This document shows positions 52,528 to 63,200 of a stretch of 64,000 nucleotides of DNA, piece after piece. The position numbers and the translations under genes were made by a program. This stretch comes from Aldehydirespirator sp965200005 (lineage in GTDB: Bacteria > Actinomycetota > Acidimicrobiia > Acidimicrobiales > Aldehydirespiratoraceae): contig OZ241331.1 in assembly GCA_965200005.1 (NCBI GenBank), positions 2,604,001 through 2,668,000 of the forward strand. The letters run 5' to 3'. The notes under the pieces are model-generated. The model was given only the letters and a program-made list of their open reading frames with translations, was not told where the DNA came from and made no database searches. Position 1 is the stretch's first letter. Each line of letters opens with the position of its first letter.

Positions 52528-55500
52528 CGGTCGGTACCCACAGACGCGGACAGCGGCTTGACATAGAGTTGCACTTCGGGTTCCACGTCACGTAGCGATC
52601 GGTTGGCTTGGAACTTCTCGTGGTGTGGAGACTCAAACTCCTCCTCAAGCCCCTCGCGCAGCAGCGGTTGAGGCCCCTTCAGTTCGTGCTTCTGGTACTG
52701 CACCTTGGCGTTGACCTGGTGGTATCCATCGACAACGGTGATCCAAGAGTCGAGCAAGCCGACCAATCGTGAGCGGACACTCTGGAGCCGTTCGGCACGC
52801 TCGTCCTCTGACATCTCCTGGCTATCGATGCGCCGCGTGAAGGTGTCGATAAGGACTTGCTCGATGTCGGTTCGAAAAGCGGCGAGATTCTCCACACCTC
52901 GAGGTGATGTGAGCATGGGTTCGACGTGGCGTGCCAACGCCACAGACGCTCCAGCGAGCCCCCGATCAAGAGCCCGAGCCGAGAAGGGAGTGACGCTTGA
53001 GGCTTCCACTGATCGATAGAACGTCTCGTGGTAGTGCCTGAACCGCTCGTAGTGCGACCGGTCACGCGGCCTGTGAACGTTTAGCAGCGTGACGACAAGA
53101 CCAGGACGAGCGTCATCCCTACCCACCCGGCTAGTGGCCTGGATGTACTCGGCATGGGTCTTGGGCTGGCCAAGCACGACCATCAACCCCAGACGGGTGA
53201 TGTCAAGGCCGACCGAGATCATGTTGGTAGCTATGGCACTGTCCACATGATTTGGCTCGTGAGCGCTGCGACCGAGCCGGTCACGCGCCTCCGCCACCTT
53301 GTTGGTGGGCACTCTTGATGTCAGTTCCACCACGTCGGCGAATGAGGTGCGATCAGAGAACAGGCCCATGCGCTCACCGACGCGCGTACGTCCGCCGTGG
53401 CTGCGAGCTGAGTGGTGAACCTGCTCTTCAAGGATGCGCCGCGCTCCGCCCAACTCTCGGAGACTGTTGAAGTAGCCGAGCACAGTCATGTATGGATCAG
53501 CCGGATTGTCCGTGTTGCGACGACCACCCGAGTCGCGGAAGGCGCGCTCCGCTGCACAAAAGAGAGCCAACCAGACCCGCTGCATCAAGACCTTGGCACT
53601 GCGCCCTGGAGCAGCAATCCCCAGATACAGGCGTCCCGGCACCTCGTCGATTGACTTGACATGTGCAAAAAACGAGTCGTCTCGGGTCGGTCCGGGTGGG
53701 GGGAATACTTGCGTTAGCGAGCGACCAAACAGTGCTAGGATTTGTTCTTCAGCCTGTCGGACGGTGGCTGTCGAGGCCACGATCTTTGGTAGAGCACCAG
53801 TGATGTCAGCAATGCCGGAGCCGGATTCGGTTGTGTGACCTGGTCTTGCGTGGCCATCGGACGGTGTGCGCATGCAAAGCGCTTCGATGGCTGTCTCATA
53901 CAGGCCAGTCATGGTGCCGAGTGGCCCTGAGATCAGGTGCAGTTCATCTTGGATGACGAGATCGGGTCCCGTTAAAGGATTGCTAAGTGGTTTCCCCCGG
54001 CGAGGTGTTGCAGCGCCGTAGAAACCCTCGGCGTCGACTCGATCCGCACCACCAAGTAACACACCAGTCTCTGCGGTGAACGGCAGCGACGCGAACTTGT
54101 CAACGGTTGCTATCAGAAACGCGGGAAGGCGGCGGTAGATCGCTTCGTCTACGGCGAGGATCGGAAGAGGCCGGTCGCCGCTGAAGTCACACTCAAAGTT
54201 GGTGCAGACAATCCTCAACTCGCTCGGAGCATCGTCGTTGGGCCGCAAGGTGAACGACGCCGGTTCAAATGCTGTTTCACACCACGGACATGTTGCGAGC
54301 GGGATTGGTAGCGGCTTCGATGAGTCTGCCTTGTACTGCCGCGTCTTAGAACGAGCTGTGTCGGGACGGCTGTCGCCCTTGCGCCCCATCACGTTTGGAG
54401 TCGCAGCCTTGCCAACCCACAGGCCGATCTCGATGGGCCATTGGCCGTACCGGTCGGGGTCCCTCTGCCGTTCCAACTCCAGAGCACAGATGAGACTGGC
54501 GGCACGAGCAAGTTGGTCAAGCGTCAACAAGCGGAGCGTGTAGCGCATGATCACCGCAACCCCAGCTCCTGCAAGTGAATCGTCGCGGCGATGTTTGAGA
54601 CGGCGCAGGACGATCGTGTACGCGGCTAATCCCAGGTATGCCTCCGTCTTGCCACCACCGGTTGGGAAGAAGAGCAGGTCAACGATCCTGCGTTCAGGGT
54701 GCTGTCGATCGGTGAGTCCCGCAATGTTGATGAGAATGAACGCGAGTTGGAAGGCTCTCCACTGTGGAACGTCGCTTCGCGGTGGGGCGATTACTCCAAC
54801 GGTGCGCCGATGCAACGCATTTGCCACAGCTCGGTTGGCGACCCGGAACGCGTCGAGCGCGTCAGGGTCGGAGGCCAACACTTGAATCCCAGCTTGGATG
54901 CGAGTTGCTGACCACTTGGCACGCCGCAACAACTCCTCTGCCACTTCTAGTCGGCCCCTATCAAAATGGGCGATCTCGTGGTGCTGTTGATTGATCCAGT
55001 CTCGATAGTGCTCAACCAGCGGACTTAGGGCGTCCCGCAGCGTGGCTCCGTCAGGAAGCATGCCAAGCTCCCACATCGATAGCTCAACGCCAGCAACGGG
55101 TGCCGTCTCGGTCTTAGCGACGGTTGCGTCGGGTATCCAGGTCGTGCGGACGGTGTGACACTTCCCCTCAGTTAGATCCCAGGCCGCTGCGAGACCGTGA
55201 CCCGACGCATATTCGGGCACGTCAGAGTAATGCAGGTCAGCAACCCGGTTGTCCCAGTCTTGCCCGTCTGCAGAGCCGGACTGTCGGTCATCGCTCCCCT
55301 TCGCAGTCGAGCCGACCGGTGGTCTTGAGCCTCGTGGATCGGGTCTCGGGACTAGTGGACGCTCACTCGTAACCTCAATTTCGGCCTGGAAAATGTAGAG
55401 ACTCTCAAGCCCGCCCGATCCACCTGCGTTGTCAACTCCGTGTGCAGAAGCGTCCCTGTTGTTGACAAGAAAGACCGACACTGCCCGGGTTCCAGGAGGC

Positions 55501-56063
55501 AAGCCTGCAATGAGTGAGGTGTCGATCGGCCGAACTGCGAGATGCAGATTCAGCCCACCGGAGTCCGGAACAGCGTGATTGATTCCGTCACTTGTGGTGT
55601 CGGGCAGTGCCAAATCAACGACACGTTCTTGTGGCAGCCGTTGCCACACCTTCTCGGGCTTCTTGTCGCCTTCCTGGTGATCCAGTTTGGAGTAATCGCC
55701 CCACCGCACTGTGACGGTCAATTGATCGGCTTCGGATGACACAAGAAAGCTCAGTCCAATTGACGACGGGAAGAAGCCTTTCTTTGCGGGCGAACGATCT
55801 TCGGAGGATTCTTCTTCTAGACGCCCGGCCGGTGTCTCACCTATCGAATCATCTTTGTCAGCGTCTGCTCGCAACTCAGGTGGTGTGCCAGACGGGATCA
55901 GAAACCCCGTCACATACCAATTCGAAGGCCGCACCCTCCCCGGAAGCATCTCCTCCGAATACTCACCATCAACGCCCGGCCCAACCAGGTCAAGCCTCAA
56001 AGCCCGAACAAGATACTCCCGCACCTCGACCGAGTTCTTAAATCCCATTCGCCCGTTACTCAA
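52524..56063 (-). CDS. drmA: DISARM helicase DrmA
   Basis: A 1179-residue superfamily 2 helicase. Walker A FFPTGGGKTE (about residue 467), DExH-type QDELHLISG (about 704), motif III ASTATV, and motifs V and VI ATNMISVGLDI and QATSRVGRD (about 979). The N-terminal 450 residues are the family-specific region. DrmA with DrmB recognises incoming phage DNA in DISARM. Its stop overlaps the drmB start, while drmMI lies 25 bp upstream. Confidence 0.93.
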   Translation of the reverse strand: MSNGRMGFKNSVEVREYLVRALRLDLVGPGVDGEYSEEMLPGRVRPSNWYVTGFLIPSGTPPELRADADKDDSIGETPAGRLEEESSEDRSPAKKGFFPSSIGLSFLVSSEADQLTVTVRWGDYSKLDHQEGDKKPEKVWQRLPQERVVDLALPDTTSDGINHAVPDSGGLNLHLAVRPIDTSLIAGLPPGTRAVSVFLVNNRDASAHGVDNAGGSGGLESLYIFQAEIEVTSERPLVPRPDPRGSRPPVGSTAKGSDDRQSGSADGQDWDNRVADLHYSDVPEYASGHGLAAAWDLTEGKCHTVRTTWIPDATVAKTETAPVAGVELSMWELGMLPDGATLRDALSPLVEHYRDWINQQHHEIAHFDRGRLEVAEELLRRAKWSATRIQAGIQVLASDPDALDAFRVANRAVANALHRRTVGVIAPPRSDVPQWRAFQLAFILINIAGLTDRQHPERRIVDLLFFPTGGGKTEAYLGLAAYTIVLRRLKHRRDDSLAGAGVAVIMRYTLRLLTLDQLARAASLICALELERQRDPDRYGQWPIEIGLWVGKAATPNVMGRKGDSRPDTARSKTRQYKADSSKPLPIPLATCPWCETAFEPASFTLRPNDDAPSELRIVCTNFECDFSGDRPLPILAVDEAIYRRLPAFLIATVDKFASLPFTAETGVLLGGADRVDAEGFYGAATPRRGKPLSNPLTGPDLVIQDELHLISGPLGTMTGLYETAIEALCMRTPSDGHARPGHTTESGSGIADITGALPKIVASTATVRQAEEQILALFGRSLTQVFPPPGPTRDDSFFAHVKSIDEVPGRLYLGIAAPGRSAKVLMQRVWLALFCAAERAFRDSGGRRNTDNPADPYMTVLGYFNSLRELGGARRILEEQVHHSARSHGGRTRVGERMGLFSDRTSFADVVELTSRVPTNKVAEARDRLGRSAHEPNHVDSAIATNMISVGLDITRLGLMVVLGQPKTHAEYIQATSRVGRDDARPGLVVTLLNVHRPRDRSHYERFRHYHETFYRSVEASSVTPFSARALDRGLAGASVALARHVEPMLTSPRGVENLAAFRTDIEQVLIDTFTRRIDSQEMSEDERAERLQSVRSRLVGLLDSWITVVDGYHQVNAKVQYQKHELKGPQPLLREGLEEEFESPHHEKFQANRSLRDVEPEVQLYVKPLSASVGTDR

Positions 56064-56088
56064 GATCGTGCTCGCAATCTTGATCTGT

Positions 56089-59000
56089 TCATACTGACCA
56101 ATCCCATAGATTTGCCTGTGCCTGTGTCCTGGAACGATTAGTGCTCTTCTGTTTGTATTTCGGACGAGCGGTCAAACCTGCGCGTTCTTCTTCGGCGGCA
56201 CGTTCGGCGTTGAGTTCGAGCAGGCGAGCTAATACTTCGTCTCGCACCTCATCCGGCCAGCGATACCGGTAGGGCTTCTTCTTTCGAGAACTCCATGTCT
56301 CTTCGTCAATTGCGTAGTCGAGCAGGAACTCACAGTCCGTCGGAATGTCTGTCCAGCCATATGCATCTAGCACTGCCCGGTCCATCTTTGAATGCAGACG
56401 CCGCAGTTCCTCAATTTCAAACGAACTCTCGTAAGGGTCATGAAACCGGTTGTACGTCTTAGTCATCCCCTCGCCGTTACGAATCATCAACTCAGCCCGA
56501 CAATTGTAATACCTCTTGCCCGGGCGTTCAAGATTAGAGTTGATGGTCCAGTCCCTTAGGAACGGATAAGTCTGAAAGACATCTGATGTGGTATACCTCA
56601 GCACGCTTCCAAGCGATGAGCCAAAGAATCTTGCCCAGACCTCATGAATTGTTGATTGCAGCACACAGAATCCAGAGTAGGACTCGACAGCAACGACATT
56701 AAGTGCGTTAGAAAACACCATTTCACTCGGGAGGAATGCAAAGGCGACATGGTGAGTATGGCAAGAGATTACAAGCGCTCTGTCGCTTCCGGTGATAGCC
56801 TCGTATAGATCACTTCGCGGCATGAAGTATTTCCACCACTCGTTTACCATTCGCGGATACTTGACTGCATTCTTCTTGATCCGGTCTGGCTTGACTCGTT
56901 CCTCTATGATCGAAAACAGTTCAGGCCAACGCTTACGGCAGTAACTCTCACTGCGTTCGCCGAAGTTGATCGCGTATCGGGTGTGAGAATGAGTGGGACT
57001 TGAGTTTAGCTCATCTCCGCCAATATAAGGTAAGATCGCGGCGCGTGAGTCCGGACGAGATGAAATGATTTCCTTCATCTTGGCCAGAGGAGTTGTTACA
57101 CCCTCCTTCCCATAGTCGTCGAATGTGAAACCCATACCAAGGAGAATCGTTCCTTGAAAGCAGATCTTCCTGTTAATCGACAGTCGAAAGGGGTCCTGGT
57201 GGCCACCACGGTTGTGGAGGAACGCCGTGATCTGAGATACAAGATTCTCATCTATCGTACAGGTTCCATGAAATTCCCCCTTGGCGACGTTGATAGTGCT
57301 AACAATTACTGCCGCTTGACCTGACCATGGAACCCTCTTGCGAGCATGGTAGATAACACCTTTGTTCCGACAGATCCAGCGGAGGCCACTAGCTCGTGTG
57401 TCGCCTTTGGCGATTGTGTGTGTGGCAATCAAACCGAAGGTTCCTCTATTGCGTAGAAGATCAAAAGAGCGACGGAAGAAGTGGGCTACGAGGTCAGCTC
57501 CTCCTGTCGTCTCAATATGCATCTGTCGAAGCCAGTCGGAGTACGTCTTTCCGAGAGTTGCCGTGACGTTGCGGCCGCCTAGGAATGGGGGGTTGCCGAC
57601 GACTGTGTCGAAGCCGGGGTCTTCTCTGTCGAAGACTTCGGGGAACTCGATTGGCCAGTGGAATGGGACTAGAGGTCGCTCTTGGGCGTCTCTTCGGTCT
57701 CTAAGTTCTGCCTCGAGGAGTTGGGTGTCTCCTGGCACGAACTTATTGGCGTATTCGAGGCGTACGGATTCTCGTTGCTTTGCTTTCGTGCCTTGAAAGA
57801 ATGCGAGACAGACGAGGTCACCTAGCAGACGAACCTTTTCGGTGGCCGTCTCGGCTTCGTCCCAGATGAACCGCAGCTCTCTCTCGGTGTAGGACTCGTC
57901 GGCTTGTCGGATTAGTTCCCTGCATAAGACTGCTTCATCTATGTGTTTGCGGCCCTCAATGGCTTCAATGCCGGGTTGGAAGATCTTGGCGTTGCCCTTC
58001 CAGTGGAAGGCTTGGAGTTGCCTTGTTGACAGGCCGACTAGCGAGTCGCCACGACGGAGAGCGTGATCGAGAAATGTGAACGGTTGATCCTTTTCGAGGG
58101 TGGTCAACCAGAGGGACAACTTGGCGAGATCAACCGCTTTCTCGTTGATGTCCACTCCGTAGAGACATCGGTGCGCGATGAGACGTAGCGCAACGTTCTC
58201 TCTGTCACCCTTCGGAACATCGTCGCTAACTCCGTGAATCTGCCAGGCCTCGACCAGAGCGGCGGATAGTTGGCGGCACGCCTCGACCAGGAACGCACCT
58301 GAACCCATAGCTGGGTCGCACACCTTGAGGTCAAGAATCTGTTCGGGAGTGACCGAACCTCCCCCCTCCTCACGTAGCCGGTCGAAGATCGGCTCCAACG
58401 CGATACGAACGATCGGCTCTGTCAACTCCCGAGGTGTGTAGTGCGATCCAGTGCGACGGCGAGCCTCGGTTGGCTGCAACACCATGGCACCCTCAGGAAC
58501 GATGTCGGGTGTCGCCTGCTTGTCGACAACCGACTCAAGCGCAGCATGCATCTCGTCGACGTCTTGAGAGTCGGTGCCAACGGCACGGACTGCCTTTGAG
58601 ACCTTCGGTGTCAGGCTGCGATCAGTGTGATCACGGAACCACCTGGGACGCTTGCCCGGTGGCTCCGCAGCAAACTCCTCCAGGTTGATCGTCGCCGGGG
58701 CACCATGCTTCTTCGCAGCCTTGATGGCAACGCTCCGTCCCCTCGCCCATTCAACACGGAAGCCCATCATCGTCTCGTACACCGAGCCGATGTGTTCAAC
58801 ATCAAGCGCCCGATACGAGATGCGCTCACCGTCTAGCACGATCAACTTCTCAAGGAGCCGGTAGATCGTGCCGTCCGGCACTAGCGGCGGATCAATCCGA
58901 TCGGTTCTCTGCCTTGTGTCGCCATGAACACCGCCGCGGCCCTCGAGGAACGGGTAGCTGTCCGGGCGAAACAGATCACCGTGACGTGCCGTGAGCCGCA

Positions 59001-60243
59001 TGTCTGGCCCCCTCGCGCCGTCATGCACCATGCGCCACAGTGCCAGTAGCTGCGCGTACGCCCCGTAACGCTGGTCCATGGTGTCGGGAAACTGCGAAGC
59101 GTCGGACCGCAAGCGCTCATACAGACCCGTAACCGAGTACGCACTCAGGAACGCCTCACTTTGCGGCAGCAGGTCGCGCTCCTCCGCGTAAAGGAGGAAC
59201 ACGAGTCGCAACACCACAGTCAACAGACCTCGGTAGATCTCCTCCGGAGCATCCACCAGTTGACGTCTCAAGAGTTCGCCGCGCGTTTGGTCGTCCGCTG
59301 CCTGGAAGCCTCGCAGCAGTTCGTAAAGCCCGTGCAGCACCTGCTGGGCAAGCCGCTCACTGACCTCGTTCTGGAACCTGCGACTATCGAGTAGCAGCGC
59401 CGCAAGCCGCTCATCGGTTGGAACAGCGAGAAGCCGAGTCTGGCCCAGCAATTCGCGAAATGCGGAGCAGATCGGCCTCCCGGCCGTCTGCACCATGTCG
59501 CTCAGATTGAAGTCCAGCCAGCCTGAACTCTCACCCGGTGGAGCCGAGATGAGGCGCAGGGTTTTGCCGTTGAACAGCAACCCAGCAGGCACACGTGTCG
59601 CTCGCAGCAGACGCTCCATACGACCGTGTGCAGAGAGATCGGTTCCATTGCTCGCCCGATCGAGACTCTGGCCGGAGTCCAGGAGACTCACTAGCAATTG
59701 CCACGGCGAAGGCTCTCCGGACTTGCCGCCCGTAGTTGTTCCGGCCGTCGTTGTCACTTGCGATTGGCTTGCCTGAATCTGGGAAGGCGAGCCGCTTGTT
59801 GAACCGACCGCTCCAAACGCGCCGAGTTTCCCTGGACGCATTAACCCGACGGGACGGGCAGATCTCCGCGGCTCAGCGCGGACAGCGAAGTCGGGCCGAA
59901 ATACCTCGCTTGAGCCGGGGAGGTCGACCGCTAGATCTTCAGGTATCGGCTCCTTGGATGTCCCGGCAAACCCGAGGGGTGAGAAGTTCCATCCCAACAC
60001 TGTCCGCGCGATTTTTTGGAATATTTGATATATTTCATGACATTCAAGGTAACCCCCCCCCCCCAACATTTCAGAGTTCTCAATCTCCAAACATTCACGC
60101 AGGAGGCGCTGACCTTCGACATCGCGACGGTTCAAGATGACGTCTGCGCATGCAAGAGCAGTCACCGAGACCACCAGCCCGGTTTGCTGAACGAAACCAA
60201 GCCATTCGCGGTGCGCCCCTACGTTGGTATCGACCCGCGGCAC
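56089..60243 (-). CDS. drmMI: DISARM adenine-specific DNA methyltransferase DrmMI, with G12 tract
   Basis: A 1384-residue N6-adenine methyltransferase-type protein. SAM-binding motif I is DPAMGSGAF (about residue 644) and catalytic motif IV NPPF (about 884); a large N-terminal region precedes them and a specificity-like C-terminal region follows. It marks host DNA so that DISARM spares it. GTG start sharing one base with the drmD stop. Codons 60-64 (L-G-G-G-G) are coded by a run of 12 G; in this assembly the frame is open (ON). One base fewer gives a stop near codon 104, and one base more gives a stop three codons later. Confidence 0.92.
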   Translation of the reverse strand: MPRVDTNVGAHREWLGFVQQTGLVVSVTALACADVILNRRDVEGQRLLRECLEIENSEMLGGGGYLECHEIYQIFQKIARTVLGWNFSPLGFAGTSKEPIPEDLAVDLPGSSEVFRPDFAVRAEPRRSARPVGLMRPGKLGAFGAVGSTSGSPSQIQASQSQVTTTAGTTTGGKSGEPSPWQLLVSLLDSGQSLDRASNGTDLSAHGRMERLLRATRVPAGLLFNGKTLRLISAPPGESSGWLDFNLSDMVQTAGRPICSAFRELLGQTRLLAVPTDERLAALLLDSRRFQNEVSERLAQQVLHGLYELLRGFQAADDQTRGELLRRQLVDAPEEIYRGLLTVVLRLVFLLYAEERDLLPQSEAFLSAYSVTGLYERLRSDASQFPDTMDQRYGAYAQLLALWRMVHDGARGPDMRLTARHGDLFRPDSYPFLEGRGGVHGDTRQRTDRIDPPLVPDGTIYRLLEKLIVLDGERISYRALDVEHIGSVYETMMGFRVEWARGRSVAIKAAKKHGAPATINLEEFAAEPPGKRPRWFRDHTDRSLTPKVSKAVRAVGTDSQDVDEMHAALESVVDKQATPDIVPEGAMVLQPTEARRRTGSHYTPRELTEPIVRIALEPIFDRLREEGGGSVTPEQILDLKVCDPAMGSGAFLVEACRQLSAALVEAWQIHGVSDDVPKGDRENVALRLIAHRCLYGVDINEKAVDLAKLSLWLTTLEKDQPFTFLDHALRRGDSLVGLSTRQLQAFHWKGNAKIFQPGIEAIEGRKHIDEAVLCRELIRQADESYTERELRFIWDEAETATEKVRLLGDLVCLAFFQGTKAKQRESVRLEYANKFVPGDTQLLEAELRDRRDAQERPLVPFHWPIEFPEVFDREDPGFDTVVGNPPFLGGRNVTATLGKTYSDWLRQMHIETTGGADLVAHFFRRSFDLLRNRGTFGLIATHTIAKGDTRASGLRWICRNKGVIYHARKRVPWSGQAAVIVSTINVAKGEFHGTCTIDENLVSQITAFLHNRGGHQDPFRLSINRKICFQGTILLGMGFTFDDYGKEGVTTPLAKMKEIISSRPDSRAAILPYIGGDELNSSPTHSHTRYAINFGERSESYCRKRWPELFSIIEERVKPDRIKKNAVKYPRMVNEWWKYFMPRSDLYEAITGSDRALVISCHTHHVAFAFLPSEMVFSNALNVVAVESYSGFCVLQSTIHEVWARFFGSSLGSVLRYTTSDVFQTYPFLRDWTINSNLERPGKRYYNCRAELMIRNGEGMTKTYNRFHDPYESSFEIEELRRLHSKMDRAVLDAYGWTDIPTDCEFLLDYAIDEETWSSRKKKPYRYRWPDEVRDEVLARLLELNAERAAEEERAGLTARPKYKQKSTNRSRTQAQANLWDWSV
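60053..60064. repeat. G12 homopolymer inside drmMI (C12 on the plus strand)
   Basis: Twelve C on the plus strand, read as TTG-GGG-GGG-GGG-GGT on the coding strand, at about codons 60-64 of 1384. Gly4 is not a functional motif of the methyltransferase domain, which lies 580 residues further on. A tract of this length in an otherwise ordinary coding region is the classic substrate for slipped-strand phase variation. Confidence 0.92.
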
Positions 60244-63200
60244 TAGTTCGACTCCGGCCAGAGGTAAACGAGCCCGATGGGCTCAATCCGCTTAGCCGTC
60301 ACCACGTAGAAGTCTCGGGTTCGTGCAGGCTCACGCTGCAGGTCGGTCTCGAACTGCTCAAGCCGTTCCTGCCAATGTCTGATGTTTGCCCGCAGTTGCT
60401 GGGCGTCTCGCCGGTACTGACTGGCATCAGAACCCCGCAGGCCGAGCACCAGTTGATCGAAGTCTCTGGTGTGGCGCGCCAATTCGCTGGTCACCTGACC
60501 TCGGTGCCGCTCAAGAACCTCTTGTAGCGCCCGCTCCTCGCGCGCGCCACGCTCAGCAAGGCGCTGGATCGCAGCCTGGGCGTGCTGGTTCGCACGCGGC
60601 TCAAGCTGAGGACGCAGATCGGCAATGTCACGGCCGACCGAGCGCATCAAGCGACGCTGAATCAGATCGCCAGGACCTGGCCGAGGATTTTGCAGAGCCG
60701 CATACAGCAGCCGCATCGTGCGCACCTGCGCATCACGCTTGTAGCTCCGCAAGGGATCCGTGCGAGCAGCTGGATCAATCCAGCGCGCGGCGACCGGCAC
60801 GATCTCTTCATGGAGTCGCTCTGCCCCCTTGCCATAAAGCGAGAGGCGCCCGAGCAACACAACACGGGGAATCGAGTCTCGTGACTGCGCTAAGCAGGCC
60901 CGCGAGAGATCGTTGTAAACGAAGCCCTGGGAACGAAAGCGCGACAGCAACCGCTGAGCCACTCGCTGCTCTAAGTGCAAGTGGACCGTGCCCGCGTCTA
61001 GGCGTCCCTCGTCTTCGAACACGACCGGTCGGATCGGGGCTTCAAGCCGCCACTCCGCCACCTTCTGTTTACGTTTACGGGGCACCCGCAGCGAGTCAAG
61101 AGTAGAGATCCAGCTCGGATCGCTAGTTGCCCGCTTCTCCAACGAGGGGAAACTCCATCGCCTCTGCCCCTCGTCATCGAGGCGCTCCTGCAGTGGCGGC
61201 GCACCCAGCAAACCGAGCGAGCAGTCAATTGCCCCCCGAAACGGTTCCGGTGAGAAGTCAGCCCACCGGCGGGATCTGTCGAGCAGGCTGCGGCAAGCAT
61301 CGATCTGTTTGCGCAGTTCCGTTTGACCTTCTCGAGCCTCCTCAAGCTCTTCCTGAGTTGCTCGCAGCTTCGCTGCGTCGATCTTGTCGGCTTCGATCTG
61401 GTTCCTAAGCGCTTCTGCATCACGATGGCGGATGCCTTCAGATATGAGTCGCCGCTCGACGGAGTCGTCGATCACGTTCGACAGACTTCCAAGTTCACGC
61501 TTGATCGTCTCAGTCTTGGTGACAAGCACCTCAAGCACACGGTCTTCCACCCGCTGGGGAAGCACGAAATAGTGACAGTTGACCTCTGCTGCAGGTTGAA
61601 GCTTGCGATCAATCCGGCCGTTACGTTGCTCGATGCGGCCAGGATTCCAGGGCAGGTCGTAGTGAAACAGATCTCGGCAATGAGCCTGCAGGTTCAAGCC
61701 CTCACGCGCAGCATCGGTAGCGATCACAATCCTCAGCGGCTCCTCCGCGGGGTCGGCGTTGAAGCGCCTCTGCACCTCACGCCTGCGAGCCGGACTCGTG
61801 AGGCCGTCAATGATGTCAATGCGCTCATCGGCGAGATGACTGCCTTCGATGGCACGCTCGAGCGTGCTGCGGAGGTATCGCTTCGTTCCCTCACGGTTCT
61901 CGGTGAAGATCAGCACGCGCCGATCTGTCCATCGTGGTAGTGCGCCTCTAAGTCGCTTCCCGAATTCCGGCAAGCCAGGGCACTGATTGCGTCGAATCCA
62001 GTCGATTAGCCAGCGAATCTTGGCATCGGGGAGATGTCTGGATTCCTCGGCGATCTGCTGCATCTGATCGAGCAGGCGCTGCTCGTGAACCCAGGCCTGC
62101 TGTTCGAGATCAACTTTGGTCCGAGACGCTTCGTCGATGGCGCGGATCTGGCTCTCTTCGTCGGCTTCGGCGTCTTCGGATGTCAACCTGCTGCGTTCAT
62201 CGTCAGCATCGGGCGACCTCAAATACGCATCGTGGAGCTCACGATTGACACGCTCTCGGCTCGACTGTTCACCCGCCGCGGTTTCGGTTTGCTCCTGTTG
62301 AGCCGACTCCCGGTGCCGCTGAACAGTCTCGCGATGAACCCTCAGGCTGCGAGCGAAGGCTTCAACAGATGAGAGCAGCCGCTGCTGCAAGCCCACCGTC
62401 ATGAGTCCCGCGGCTGAGCGCACCCTCGTTGACTCCTGCTCGTAGCGACGCTCCCGGGCGCTGCGGTACTCGTCGAGCAACCGTGACAGCACCAACTCGG
62501 GAGCGTCGTCAGCCAGACCACCGATCTCGATCCGCTTGACGAGACGTTTCGGGAAGCCGCCCTGCAACGAGCGGAGATCCTCTTTGAGGCGCCGCACCAT
62601 GACTGGCTCCAGGTCACGTTTGGCTGCAACCTTCACCCCGCGGGTGAACCGGAAGGGATCGAGCAGTTCCAGCAGCGTCGAGAAACTGTTGGAGTGCCCG
62701 TTGTGAGGTGTCGCAGACAGGAACAGGCGGTGCTCGAAGCGGTGCGCAAGATCGCGGATCGCTTTGGTGAATTTGGTCTCAATGCCGTAACGGCCGCCCG
62801 ACGATGGTGCTGCGTGATGGGCTTCGTCAAGGATTAACAGGCTCCCGGCACGGGACTCCCCGAGCCACTCGCGCATCGGATCTGTGTACGCGGCATCAAC
62901 GAGCAACCTGTGCGACACCAGAAAGCGGCTGTGAGTTCGCCACGGATTTACACCGAAGCCCCGCTCGCGTCGAATCCTTGCTACATAGGCACGGTCGAGA
63001 ATCTCGAATAGCAGTCCAAAGCGATCTTCCATCTCACCGCGCCACTGCTCAAGCATTGAGGGAGGCGCGGCAACCACGATCGAGCTCGCCTTACGCCGAA
63101 GCAAGAGTTCACGTGCAATCAATCCCGCTTCGATGGTCTTGCCGAGTCCAGTGTCATCAGCGATTAACAGATTCACTCGTGGCAGACGCAGTGCCTTGCG

